From assembly GCA_003550325.1 (NCBI GenBank), contig QKWP01000012.1, positions 63,205 through 127,204 on the forward strand: 64,000 nt of DNA, in the 5' to 3' direction. This document shows positions 44,285-56,264 of the stretch, in pieces. A program made the position numbers and the translations under genes. Positions within the stretch are counted from its first letter, which is position 1, and every line of letters begins with the position of its first letter. Under the pieces are notes generated by a model. The model saw only the letters and a program-made list of their open reading frames with translations. It had not been told where the DNA came from and did no database searches. This stretch comes from Gigaspora rosea. Its lineage: Eukaryota; Glomeromycota; Glomeromycetes; Diversisporales; Gigasporaceae.

Positions 44285-44700
44285 TTATATATACCCACCA
44301 TAAATCGCCGTATACAAGACCCGGGTCTTCTACATTCCACCAATTTTAAAATCTATAATAGACCCGGGTCTAGTATACAGCCGAGAGTTCACGTTACTAA
44401 GAGAAAAACTTTGGAGAGTATGCATGTTTTGCATTTATAATAGGCGGTCCAAATATTTGAAAAACCCATGTTTGATTAATATACTGTGATTCGCATCCGG
44501 GTATACTACGTAGTAGGTCTACTATCATGGGGTCTTGTATACGGCTACTTACGGCAACGATTTTAAGATCTTAAATGAAATGTAGTTCTTTTCAAATATC
44601 TAGACCGCATGTCATAAATACAAAGTGTGTACCTGGGATCTAATATAAGGTGAAATTTAATAAACTCGGGATTTGTATACAGCAGTACAGTAAAACAAAT
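44285..44700. mobile_element. Cluster of CCGTATACAAGACCC MITE family
   Basis: Four terminal-like motifs in alternating orientation: CGCCGTATACAAGACCCGGG (44303), its mirrored GACCCGGGTCTAGTATACAG (44362), GGGGTCTTGTATACGGCTAC (44529) and GGGATTTGTATACAGCAGTA (44669). Probably one 400-bp element with internal copies, or two adjacent ones. Related to 26394-26666. Confidence 0.6.
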
Positions 44701-45269
44701 CGCTCAATGCTGCAATGTGATTGGATATCAACTAACTGACGCACCCTATTTGTGTAACTAAAATGTTTGGGGTGCGTCAATGATCTGCATGAATTCCAAA
44801 AATCTGCAGATATGCTTCATGTGACCTATAGATCACTACCAAAATTCAAGATCAGGTATAATACTGGTGTAATATTACATGATCAGAAAAATTCAAAACA
44901 AATGTCCGTTTTGACAAAAATTATTCATTTTGCAAGAAATTGCATACTAAACCATCTTCTGCGCATTAATAAAAAGATTTCCTTGAGCAATTTTACTATA
45001 TAATAGCCTAAACTAAACTCTAACATAATTCTTACCCTTACCCTAACCTAATATAAACAATATCAGCATTACTATTTTTGTATGTAATACCATATGATCA
45101 AAATAATGGGTACAAAGAATTTAATGAACCCTATGGGTATATGTATATTAATTCTAAATTTTATTATTAACTATTTAATTCATATTATGCTAATATATAT
45201 TATACATAAAAAACTTTTTCTGACAATCATTTGCACAAATTTCTGAACTAACAAAAAACAAAAATTTTT
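44701..45269. other. Hairpin and diverged MITE fragment
   Basis: TGACGCACCC / GGGGTGCGTCA hairpin (44740-44788); 44960-45060 resembles the core of the 12486 and 54344 MITEs (GCATTAATAAAAA, CAATTTTAC, CTTACCCTTACCCTAACC). Confidence 0.45.
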
Positions 45270-45725
45270 TAGTAAAAGATGAAGCAGCTACTTATACTGG
45301 TTTTTATAAAGGTCAACTCTTCTCTCAATTCTTTGGGGACTCCTTTATATATTTGGCACGCAAGCCAGAAGTGTCAGTTGTACAAGATAACAGGCAGTGG
45401 ATGCCCTTGGTACAAGAAATTCTGGTGGAAGTTTTCTTTCGTCGACAAAGGTATTATAGCTTGGCTAGGCAATGAACTAAAAAATAAGTTCTTTAACACT
45501 TTCCTTAAGGTTTTTTTGGTTACAAGAACATATTTGACCATATACCCACTATCATATTCTCACTAGAAATCTTTTTTCTAGAATTTTTGACAGAAAGTGG
45601 GAAATCCGGCATACCTCCTCCAAAAGATTGATACTGTTGTTCCTATTCTAATCGGGAAGAAGGCATATAGGTGGATAAACAGGAATGGACATGTAATAAG
45701 ACGTGATATAGTGGAGTAGGCTGAT
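45270..45725 (+). pseudogene. Decayed C-terminal part of a repeat-encoded protein
   Basis: Coding-like pieces in order: KGQLFSQFFGDSFIYLARKP and NRQWMPLVQEILVEVFFRRQ (45311-45470), then IGKKAYRWINRNGHVIRRDI ending at a TAG near 45720. I recall similar sequence repeated in Rhizophagus-type genomes and suspect a LINE or other retroelement, but cannot name the domain. Broken in several places. Confidence 0.35.
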
Positions 45726-46330
45726 CAGTGGAAACGAAATTCTAGATTTTTCTTTTTTCTTTTTATGTACATATAATACTTTGGTGAGGCGTTTCCTTGC
45801 ACAGTATTATATAATTTTTACCTTTTGTCTTTCTTTTTGCTTTTTTCTTCTGTCTTTTCACTTTATTTTTCTTGTTGAATTTGGTTTTTTGTTTAGGTAG
45901 TTTTTGTTATTTTTCCATTTTACTTCTCCTTTTATATTTCTCCTTATTATAGTTTTTCTTGTGGTAGGATCTTTCTACTAGAAAAGGTAGGAGAAGAAAG
46001 TTTAAAAAGAAAGCAATCTTGATATGGTTAGCAGGTGCTTGCTGGTGATAGGAGGGATTATATTCTCAGTAAGTTGAGAATCTGAATTGAGGCAAAACTT
46101 TGCTAGGCAGGTCGCACTTGGATAAAATCAGGTGAGCTTTCTGTTAGAGTAGAATAAATGTATATAATTTAGTTATACAATAAAGTTTGCAGATACAGAG
46201 AGCAGGATTGCTGAATTTAAAAAAATATATATATATATATTATACATAAATTTTATATTTAATTCATATTAATAAATTTTATTATTAACTACTTTAATTT
46301 ATATATATATAAATTTAATTATTAATTATT
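45726..46330. other. 3' flank of the decayed repeat protein
   Basis: T-rich pyrimidine tract (45740-45960), then AT repeats. No gene. Confidence 0.4.
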
Positions 46331-47602
46331 GTGACAGATTAAAATGAAATTGGATTAAAATGAAATTTTTTCTATTTTTTAAGAAAAATTTTAAAATTTT
46401 TAAGGGAACATCTTTTGGAGTTTTTTTAGCATTAGGGGTTAGAGTTTAGGGTTAGGGTTATTTTTTTTTTTTTTTTTTTTTTTTTTGTGTTAAAGTTCCC
46501 GCTTTGGGTGAGAGTTTATTTAATCAAGCCTGTGGATCAAGGGCGCCTCTTTGGGCGCACTCACAATTGAGTTACATTGAATGAGAGTACAACTAGCCAC
46601 ACGTACAATTTTTGGTTGTCTAATTTAAGTAGTCCGCTCGAAGGTTCTACACTAGTTGCCATACCTACAACCCAACTAGGGGATTGCCTATTTAAACCCT
46701 CTGGTCCAACGCTTCGCATGTCAATCCTACTTGTGATCACTGGTACAGCCCTCCGATACATTAGTCAGTCGAGGACAGTCCCGGATGCTACCTACATCCC
46801 CTTAGGACTAATTTATCCTCGCGGGTAAACTTGGTAGAGCAGTCCCTGTCCCACACAGGTATTACCTACACTTCGGTAACTTACGCACTCACCGAGGCAA
46901 GCAACTTGCAGTCAGGGGATACCCAACCGCTACCATTACCTACTTCTGCCCTTATAAGGTTCGCTCCAACCCCGGTACCCACCATCACTTTCCTACCGGT
47001 CCTTCACCGCTTTCCCAGACTTCCAATCCAGTTGGCCCGGAAGGGTTGATCTACCCGGCATTAGGTGCCATTATGGTTTTTCTTCCCTTGGCCCCCAATT
47101 CCTCAACATGGGTCCTTTTCCTCCGGTGCGACTCCGGCGGCCAGGTTGGTAGACCTTGTCCCCAAGGACAACGTCTGGTTCCCCAGTTTCGGTCCAATAT
47201 TCCAGTTTTGGGTAGCACCGTCGAAGATCAGAGCTACCTCCTTACTCGGGACTTGCCAAATGGGTTTCTGTTTCTCCGGTTCCTTGGATTTGTCTGTGTC
47301 ACGAGACACAACTTCGCCCGAAAGCTCCAATTCAAGATGGTAACCAAGGACTACAGGTGATGTACCCAACCGATCGACAAGAAACAGTTACCGGAACACA
47401 GGTCTATTTTTCAAAAGCGTCGCCAGTGGGATTTGAACTCAAGACCTGCCACTTGGGGGGTGACAACTTATCAACTTCTCTAAGTCGCCACACCCTCTGG
47501 TTAGGGTTATTAATAAATAAGTATATATAAGTTTTATAAGCTTTAAAGATAAGCAAGAGAGGTTCCCAGTTTCATTTTAATCTGATTTCATTTTAATCTG
47601 CA
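46331..47602. mobile_element. MITE GTGACAGATTA family, copy 2, split by a retroposon
   Basis: Ends GTGACAGATTAAAATGAAAT and (right) ATTTCATTTTAATCTGCAAC; 7-bp duplication AATTATT at 46324-46330 and 47603-47609. The telomere-like core GTTTAGGGTTAGGGTTA is the insertion point of the retroposon 46463-47498. Confidence 0.8.
46463..47498 (-). mobile_element. tRNA-headed, poly(A)-tailed retroposon of about 1 kb, copy 1
   Basis: 13-bp target duplication GGTTAGGGTTATT (46450-46462 and 47499-47511). The left end is a run of 26 T (46461-46486), the poly(A) tail of a minus-strand element. The minus-strand 5' end has GTGGCGACTTAGAGAAG (A-box-like, about 47490) and GAGTTCAAATCCC (B box, about 47440), spaced as in a class II tRNA such as Ser or Leu. 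Body clearly GC-richer than its surroundings and close to 61113-62126. Frames exist on both strands but are not conserved between copies in length or start. Confidence 0.8.
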
Positions 47603-47611
47603 ACAATTATT

Positions 47612-47877
47612 TCATTTATATTGATATTTATAATATATCATTATTTAATAAATGAATTTGCTATTAGAAAATCTGAAATTAATAATAATTATTAGTAACT
47701 CTGCCTATGTTTTATTTTAATAAGCCATTACACACCCTAACATGATGTGTCTTTTAAACACCTACACCTACTTAATAAATTTAGTTTTCCAAATATTCAA
47801 CCAATTTTTTAAAAATAACTATAAACCGCCAGATAACCTGCTTCTCTTTATACATGATCTATATACATCCTACCCTT
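47612..47877. other. AT-rich spacer
   Basis: No feature other than TACATCCTACCCTTAATTGG at 47865-47885, similar to 55258 and, inverted, 8610. Confidence 0.35.
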
Positions 47878-48262
47878 AATTGGTTAATTAAAAATTATTA
47901 AAAATTATAAAAGATGGTTGGTGCCTGGGTATAGAACTCATGATCTTGAGGTCTTATGCTATGGGAACACCATCTCGACTACTGGGCTACAGGAGCATGA
48001 CCTTATATAAAAAATTATATATTTTCTTAAAAGAAATATTGATTTCACCAGATTGTCCAATTAAATATTTTTACATATATATGATACATATATGAAAAAA
48101 TTTAATTGGACAATCTGGTGAAATCAATATTTCTTTTAAGAGAAGATATAATTTTTTATATTAGATCATGCTCCTGTAGCCCCAAGGCCAAGTTCATTCT
48201 ATACCTGCAGACACCAACCATTTTTTATAATTTTTAATAATTTTTAAAAATTTTAATCAACA
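47878..48262. repeat. Large palindrome carrying tRNA-like sequence in both arms
   Basis: Centre near 48083 (TACATATATATGATACATAT). Arms share GGACAATCTGGTGAAATCAA, ATATTTCTTTTAAGA, AGGAGCATGA/TCATGCTCCT and ATTATTAAAAATTATAAAA. On the minus strand of the left arm GCTCCTGTAGCCCAGTAGTC ... GAGTTCTATACCCAGGCACC resembles a tRNA with A and B boxes; the right arm has the plus-strand equivalent with the middle deleted. Reads as two tRNA-derived SINEs head to head. Confidence 0.65.
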
Positions 48263-48889
48263 AGCTTCTCTTATAAGATTTGTATAGATCTTACTTTTTT
48301 GCTTACTGTTACATTAATAAGTTATCATCATAATATTAGAATTTTTGTGTTCCTATTAGAAACTTGGAAGTTTTCCTCTATATTTTGGAGCACTAAATTT
48401 AGAAGTTATTGTGCTTTAAATAATAAAAATAAACCTAAATATAAGCATCCCTTTGTTGCTTTTATTGGTACTGTAGTGGTACTGTACTATTTTTTTAAGA
48501 TTTATAATTATTAGAGAAAAACAGACTGTACAATACATGCGCCTTATCAAATAAAGATATAACAACCATAATAATAACCAATTGGATATTACATTTTGGA
48601 CCTGTATGCATTTTTTTTTCTAGTAAGCAATACACTTTGTGATTTTATCATTTTGTTTTTGGTATTTGTGATTTCATCACTCAATTTCTGGTATTCACAA
48701 TTTTATTACCTGGTTCTTGGTTAGAATTTATAGTACAAAATTGGATATAAAATTTTAATTAATAAGACCAATATTCAGAAAGAAATTTTTTCTTTAATTA
48801 ATATGTTAAATTTTCAGTATTCAATTACCAATCAATTAATTTCTCTAAAGAACCTGATAATAATGTTTTATAGAGTTGTTCTGATTGAT
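48263..48889. other. AT-rich, no gene seen
   Basis: The 71-residue frame at 48299-48514 has no recognisable features and unusual composition; not accepted. ATTTGTGATTTCATCAC-type repeats at 48636-48720. Confidence 0.4.
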
Positions 48890-49330
48890 TCAAATGCGAC
48901 TTTGAGCTTTCAAGTTTACTCTCTATTATTTATCAGATTCAGCCTTCTAAAAATCTGATGGTAACATATATAATATATATTTATATTTTATATTACTAAT
49001 TAGTTTTTTAAAGAGCTGAATCAAAAAATGATAAAGGATAAATTTCTAACTCGCACTTAAGTGTCCACTGTAAATACCCACATAAATGATCTGTGTATGT
49101 TACATTTCACTAGTTACAGACTGGTTATAGCTTTCATAAATTCTGGAACACCTAAAAAAACTTAGTTGAATAATTTTTTGGAAGCCTGAAATTTTATTTC
49201 TCTTGATAGTACACATATAAAGGGCTATCAAGTGCATTATCTAATGGATCAAAATGTATCAGAAATGCGTTAGAAACTAGATTTTACTTTTTATTGATCA
49301 ACCATTTTTATGAAGGAGGTAGAATTTTGT
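48890..49330 (+). repeat. Left arm of a large inverted repeat
   Basis: Mirrored by 53798-53906 plus 56936-57280. Shared blocks: TCTATTATTTATCAGATTCA, ATATTTATATTTTATATTAC, CTCGCACTTAA, AGCTTTCATAAATTCTGGAA, CTATCAAGTGCATTATC and AACTAGATTTTAC. Contains the unoccupied CTATCAAG site (49228-49235 region) into which a hAT element went in the right arm. Confidence 0.8.
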
Positions 49331-50199
49331 ATGGTTGCAATAGCTCAGACAAATATTAAAATAATGAGTTTGATAACCCAACCAAATAGGTCAGATATCA
49401 AAGAGGATAAGATAAATAAATGAAAAAAATATGATAAGCTGTAGAACACTTAAACAGCAAGACAAGATAAGATCTTATATAGTGTATTTCATAGTATGAT
49501 ATTATACTATGAGAGGCTTTGCAGTATAAGTGCAAATATATTATGTATTGTTATAACCAATTATAATAATGTATATATTATGCAAAAAAATTTTTTTAGT
49601 GCCAGAAATTTTTTTTGAAAAATTGAATATATGAATCTGCATCTGGTTTCTTCGTAGTCATTAATTGTAAGTACTTGCTATTTGCACTGGGTCTTCTAAT
49701 AGCGAAAGTCATTAATTAACTCCAAAAGTGATTGGAGAATTATGAACCAAATCTAAGTTAATTCTGAATCCATTTAATAATAATATTTAAATTATAAACA
49801 ATTAAGACTTTAAAGTTGGATATTTGCATTAAGTATTATATGCTTTTAAAAAAAATTTTCAGTTATAGTATATATATCAGTCAGAGCATATACCCAATTT
49901 GGTCATTAATGATCTGCACCTTATTTAGAAATGATTGGCAGTCAAATGATTCTAGAGTCTTATTCGAATTTTCGCTGAATTTAAATTCAATAAAAAATTA
50001 TTAAAAAAAAAACAAGAAAAAAATAAACAATAAAAGGATATTGATAAATCGCACTATTGGTATTTAATACCAGTATGTTATGTAATATAAAAATTGTCAA
50101 AATAAAAAAATAAAAAATATAATTAAAAAATAAAAAAATATTTTAAATTTATTTATTTATTATTGTTATATCTTACTACTGCAGTACTGTATTAATAAT
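49331..50199. other. AT-rich spacer of the inverted repeat
   Basis: No gene; a few A-runs. Confidence 0.4.
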
Positions 50200-50890
50200 T
50201 CCAAATCAAATTACCATCTAAATCTAACTATTATACTGCTAATTTAACTATTCTGAATCTAACTACTACACAACTAATCTACTACTGTGCTATCTGTTCC
50301 AAATTCAACTTTATTGTGCTACCTGTCCCGAATCCAACTCTACTGTGCTACCTGTCCTGAATTCAACTCTACTATGCTACATGTCCCAAATTCAGCTATA
50401 TCCAAAAAATCTAACGCTACTGTGCTATGTTCAAAAAAATCTAACTCTACTATGCTACTCCAAAAATCTAACTCTACTGTGCTACATCCAAAAAAATCTA
50501 ACTCTACTATACTATGTCCATAAAATCTAACTCTACCGTGCTATCTGTCCCAAATCCCACTCTACTGTAAAGTTTTAACTCTACTATGCTATGTTCAAAA
50601 AATCTAACTCTATCATACTATGTTCAAAAAATCTAAATCTGCAGTGCTACGTCTAACTCTACTGTGCTACATCCAAAAAATCTATCTCTACCGTAGCTAT
50701 ATACAAAAAATCTAACTACTATGCTATGTCCAAAAAATCTAACTCTACCATACTCTACCTGTTCTGAAGCTAACTCTACTATACTACAAGTCCCGAATCT
50801 AACTCTACTGTACTACGTCAAAAATCTAACTTTACTGTGCTACGTTCAAAAAATCTAACTACCATGCTATGTCCAAAAAACCTACTGTAC
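50200..50890. repeat. Degenerate minisatellite, 26-29 bp unit
   Basis: About 22 units around AATCTAACTCTACTGTGCTA, with either CCTGTCCCG or TCCAAAA linkers; the first units are 29 bp, later ones shorter. Open frames through it are repeat by-products. Confidence 0.85.
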
Positions 50891-51589
50891 AAAAGAAAGA
50901 AAAGCTTTAGTTCTAATGAAACAAGTTTAAACCAAAACAAAACACACCAATAAATGGTAATTTTACAAACGACACCATAGCAGCTATGACAAAGCTTACA
51001 AACAAAAAAAAAATTTTGAACTAAAAACAAAAAAGTGAAGTTCGCTTGTTCTAACTAGCAAATTTTGTGTCAAAAAATCCTGTTCTTAAGGTCTCACTTA
51101 CTTTTTTTAGTTCAAATTAGAATCAGGGATTAATGGGGATCATCAAAAGTTAATAACAAGCATAAGTAAAAATTTTGTGAAACCTTTGCAAGAAATTGAC
51201 GTAAAAAAAAGTAACAGAACCAATCAAATTTTGCTAAATTTTGTAGATCATTCTAATCTTAGATCTCAAATAATCTCAAATTTGAAATATGCCTGGACTG
51301 ATATATACTGTATATAATTACAATTTTTGTCTAATAATGTTTATAAATAAAGTATTAGCAAATATTTTTTGTTGTTTGCAATTAAATTGGCTGGAGCGAA
51401 ATAAAGGGCCTTATGGACCCTGAAGAACTCTGATATAACTCAGATCTAAGTTTGTATAATTTTAATAGTATTTTAGCCAAATAGATGTATAAAATAAAGC
51501 AAAATTTGAAAATTTACTATATAAAAATGCAATGTTTAATGAATTTCTATACAAAATTTCCTTTTTTAGAATCATCTAAGTTGTATCAG
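50891..51589. other. Intergenic, no gene seen
   Basis: No coding signal; GAACTCTGATATAACTCAGA (51425) and ATCAGAGTTCTTCGGGGTCC (51585) are an inverted pair. Confidence 0.4.
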
Positions 51590-52310
51590 AGTTCTTCGGG
51601 GTCCTACTACAATAGCAAGTAAATTGTTTAAATTATAATAGACCCAATACAAACTAATATAGATTTATACACTGCAATAGTTAGTAAGTTTTTTAAATAT
51701 GATATATATACATATGTACAGTATATCAGCAATAATGCAATAATGCAATACAAATACAACTGTGTACCACTATAGCAGGACCCCAAAATATATATAGATA
51801 GGTCAGGTATGAGTTTGCTTATTTTTGAGGTTTTTTATGCAGATCTTTCCTATTTATAGTAATTTTTGCTTATTTTTGAAGTTTTTTCTGCAGATCTTTT
51901 CTTTTTTAGTAATTCTATAATTAACCTAACCTATTTATGTATATTTCGGGGTCCTACTATAGCTAGCAAGCTTTTTAAAAAAATTTTTTATAGTAAATTA
52001 CGACAAACATCAATGATAATACCAATAAAAATCACATAACTTTAATTCGTCTTTAACTATATAATGTATGCTACTATAGCTAGTAAAATTTAAATGAATT
52101 GTGAGCAGTAGAAATTTACAATAAAAATTAAATAATAATGCCAATACAAACTAACATAATTTTAACTATATATTGTATACCACTATAGCTAGTAAAATTT
52201 AAATGAATCATGTATGTACATATGTATGTATAGTAAATTGCAATAGATATCAACAATAATACCAATACAAACTAACATAATTTTAACTATATACTTTATG
52301 GCCCTATTGC
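51590..52310. repeat. Degenerate tandem repeat, about 120-bp unit
   Basis: Units begin CCTACTATAGCTAGTAAA-like and contain AATAATRCCAATACAAACTA and ACATAATTTTAACTATAT; clearest at 52069-52187 and 52188-52310, weaker before. The module TTCGGGGTCCTACTA occurs at 51594 and 51946. Confidence 0.7.
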
Positions 52311-52740
52311 TATTAATTTTTTAAATAATTTTTTTGATTTTGATATACAATATGTAATTAATAGTTTAAATCTTATTTTTGAAGACTACTTGCTTAAAAT
52401 TATTTTTTATTTTTTTGTTCCCTTGTAATTTATTTTTATAAATGTGATTTTATAAAAGGATAATATGTACTAGGAAAATGGAAACCATTTAGAGTCCAAA
52501 GGACCAAATATAAATATATTACAGTGGACCTAGCCAATAAGCATTGGTTGGATTGTTTTAATTGTTGTTTTTTTTATATTACATCTGATCTAGCCAATCA
52601 AATTCGTAATTTGCAGATACAGACATTAACTACTTTTGCCTCTATAGTAATGTCCTTCAGAAAATTGTATATTTTTTTATTTATAATATAAAATGTAATA
52701 GAAATTATAAATAAATTGTAACTATATACAGGGGTTTTTA

Positions 52741-52939
52741 TATATATTGTGCCTTAAATTAAAACTTGCGTCAGATTGAATTCAACGCATGTCAAATGAC
52801 TATCAATTGACCAGCATTAAATGATCAGCAACAACTAGCCTAAACTAACTTCTAATTTTACTATAATTTTAATCTAACCCTAATCTAATTTAGGCTAGTA
52901 ACAATTTGACGCAAGGATCAATCTGAGGCACAATATATA
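52741..52939. mobile_element. MITE with TATATATTGTGCCT ends
   Basis: Left TATATATTGTGCCTTAAATT, right (reverse complement) GTATATATTGTGCCTCAGAT; both reach CTTGCGTC. Interior has CTAACCCTAATCTAATTTAG, a degraded telomere-like core. Confidence 0.75.
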
Positions 52940-53350
52940 CAAAAAACAGTGTTCAAATTTTGTGATTATATAAAGTTTGTGACTATATAGAAGATGACTA
53001 TAGGGGAGAACAACTATATAATTATATTTTCGAACTTTAAAATCTTATTCTTATGTGAATTGTACAGTAAATTATTTTTTTATTTAATTTAGTTTAGTTT
53101 TTATTATCTTTTTTTTTATTGTTATAATTTTTATTTTTACTTTATTTTTTATTCATTTTTTATTTTTTTATTAATATTTTTATTAAAATATTTCTTATAA
53201 AATCTTTATAGTTTTTATATTTTTACTTAGGTCTAGCTAATATATAATACTTATAGATTTTTATTTCTCAAATACAATACTTCTCTAAATGCACATTTGA
53301 TTAAAGTTTACATATGATCTAATCACAATGCATATAGAAAGGTCTGATTG
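52940..53350. other. AT-rich, no gene
   Basis: T/A runs only. Confidence 0.4.
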
Positions 53351-53590
53351 TAACTTATAAGTAGCTTAGTCATGCTACAAAAAAGTGTCAGTTCTGTGAT
53401 TTCTGAGCTGATTTGATTATTTAATTAGAGCTTTAACTAAATATTATGATACAAACCTTATTGTTATTTAAATTTAAATTAAGAAAATTTTGATGTGATA
53501 TTTAGTTGAAGCTCCGATCAGAAAATTAAATCAGCTCAAAAGTCACGAGACTGCCACTTTTTGCAATATGATTAAGATATCGTAACTTGC
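53351..53590. repeat. Foldback element, arms about 105 bp
   Basis: AGTGTCAGTTCTGTGATTTC, TGAGCTGATTTGATT, AGAGCTTTAACTAAATAT in the left arm; ATATTTAGTTGAAGCT, AAATCAGCTCA and CACGAGACTGCCACTTTTTG in the right. Confidence 0.8.
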
Positions 53591-54343
53591 CGTAACTAAT
53601 GTTACTCAATTATTAAACTGAATCTTGTAACAATTTTGTTATATTCATAGAACAAAATGTAAATTTTGAACTTCTTAGTCATTTTTCTAAATATAGTTTC
53701 TAGTAATCAAAATCATGTATAATGAAAACCAACACAAAAAAAGACTTTTGCTGATTAGAATAATAAACTTACTGAATATTACAATTATCTAATAAACTAC
53801 GTACCTCTATCTTAATTATAAGAACATTTGATTAACTAAAAAGGTAAAATCTAGTTCCTAATGAATTTCTGACACATTTTGATCTATTGGATAATGCACT
53901 TGATAGCAGTGTTGTCACTCAGACTAGACTCAAACCAACTCAGACTCAGACTCAGACCGGGCTCGGACTCGGACAATTAAATTTGTCCGGCAGACAAATA
54001 CCAAATTATCAACCAATTATGAACACAACTAAACGCATATACCGGTACTCATAATTACAATTATGCGATTGATTTTGTCATGCATATATACAACTAGGAA
54101 TCAGAAACTGATATAAGTCCAGAGCGTAAATAAATTAATAAAATAATAATTATTAATTAATAATTTATTTTATAACTTTAAGAGCAAATATATTTGTAAC
54201 ACGCACTATATGTACTATACTGTACGCTAAAATTTTTGCTGATCACTTGTTCCAACTAATCAGAAGCCAGAAAAGAACTATATGTACAGTATGTATGTAC
54301 TGTACGTATTGTATGCTAAAATTTTTTAGGTATTATATAAATG

Positions 54344-54627
54344 GGGGTTGTTTAAAGCATTGTGCAATCACATAATATAAGGCTAATCAAATTGTTTGTT
54401 TTGATCGACATGGATCAGCCCGACGAAGAAAATAAGAAGAAAAAAAGTGAGAAAACGAAGAATACAAGAAAACTAATGCCTAAACCTATATTGATGCACT
54501 AATAAAAAATGTCGGGAAGATGATTTTACCTATAAAACATACCCTAACCCTAACTCTAAACTAACCCTTACCCTAACTTTAACTAAATAGTCAAAAACAT
54601 ATGATGCACAATGCTTTAAACGTTCCC
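54344..54627. mobile_element. MITE GGGGTTGTTTAAAGC with 8-bp duplication
   Basis: Ends GGGGTTGTTTAAAGCATTGT and (right, complement) GGGAACGTTTAAAGCATTGT; TATAAATG at 54336-54343 and 54628-54635. Interior telomere-like CCCTAACCCTAAC. Full-length relative of 12486-12773. Confidence 0.85.
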
Positions 54628-54639
54628 TATAAATGGCAC

Positions 54640-55329
54640 ATCACTAGACACATCTGACACATGATACAAATCAGATTCGATCTTAGAAAATCACCTTAGC
54701 TCGGATCCCAAGAAGCTATTCAAACACATTACAGTACATAATTATTTTTATTAATAATATATTTAATTTATTATAACACAGTTAATTACAATATTACAGT
54801 ATTATAGTATCATAAACCCATGTACCCAATATGAATAGGCAAAGCAATTTTGTAATAATGATCTTTGACTTATTTCTTACTTAATATTAAGTAATATTAA
54901 GGGTAAGGTGTTAATATTTCTATTTTCATATAAAATAGATTGTAAATCAACTTTGTATAACCATATTATGTAATTTACATATAAACATCACATGATTCGA
55001 CCAATGAGAATTATCAAATTTTTGTATAATCCAGAAAAAACATATAGTGACTTCAGAAAATTTAATTCTATATGAAGTTTATTTTTTTTAAAGAGATGCA
55101 TTTATTACAACTTCACTATTATAACCAAGCTACTTTAAACTATATATTATATAAATATAGTAAAAGTGACTCAGATAATAAAAAGTTTTATTAGAAGTAT
55201 ATTTTTATTTACTATATAAAAATTCAATCACTGTGTAGATCATATGAAAAGTGATCTATGTACACCCTACCCTTAAATATTTATTACATTCTATTACTTA
55301 TTATATATACATATAAAACACATGATAAC
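54640..55329. other. AT-rich part of the hAT element
   Basis: No gene. GTGATCTATGTACACCCTACCCTTAA-type motif at 55247-55275. Confidence 0.4.
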
Positions 55330-55990
55330 AACGAAATTCCCTCTAACTTCCCAAAGAATGAAGATGCTAAAAGCAACAAGACCCATAATGCTAAGACAGT
55401 GAATTCAAGCAAAAAGTCCGAAATAGCAAAAACCTGAAGTCACCAACGACGATGAAACCTAAAATTACTACAAACGACAGAGCCGAAATAACGAAAAGAT
55501 TAGTTCAATCGAGAAAAAGGAATAAAAAAACAATAAAAAAAAGCTATTGCAGTGCCGAAATAAAGAAAAAAATTAGATCAAGCTGAGAAAAAGGAACAGT
55601 GAAAAAAGTTATTGTATTCCAGTTCCAGCGAAGTAAAAACACCGACAAGACTTACCAAGAAAAACGCTGAAGAATCTAAAATCGAAATGACGAAATCTTC
55701 ACAAACAATACCAAAATGACGAAAATGAAATGGCAAAAGCCTAAAATCATTAACACAACACTGAAAAAATTAGTTCGGAAAAAAAAACCAACAAATAAAA
55801 AAAAATTTTTATCTTAAATAATACCAACAAGAAAAATGCTGAAGAAATACTCCAAGGCACCAAAATGCAAGGTCTAAACGACCGAAATGGTGAAAGCCCA
55901 AAAATCAATTCAGAAAAAGCAAAAAAAAGCAAAAAAAAGGATCCAGTTCTAAACCTGCAGAGAAAAAAAAGGAAATCAATACTCATCTTG
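55330..55990. repeat. A-rich degenerate array with CGAAAT motifs
   Basis: Recurrent CGAAATAACGAAAA, GCCGAAAT and AAGCAAAAAAA. Complement of the composition and motifs of 2430-3340, so the two belong to one repeat type in opposite orientation. Confidence 0.55.
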
Positions 55991-56264
55991 TAGAATCCCA
56001 GTTTAGAAGGACAATCAAAATAACCAGTTTGTTGTTCAAAACAGTCTTGTAATCATGCGTCACACATGTGGACAAACAAAAAATTTCCAAATTATGCTAT
56101 TGATATATTGGTTTTGACAAATATGTTGATGCATCAAAAAAGATAATTTTCACGGCAAAACGCATCAAAAACGTAACCTTTGTATCGCTTAATACATAAA
56201 ATTGAGTGTCCATCACTATGCTCTGGACAATTAGGCAGCTGCATGACGCAGTCACACTAAAATT

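Noticed and set aside
46577-47369. Overlapping open frames on both strands in the retroposon
   Set aside because: Frames are not conserved in start or length in the second copy at 61.1-62.1 kb, and both strands are open; not coding.
50287-50530. Two overlapping Leu/Cys-rich frames
   Set aside because: Minisatellite by-products.
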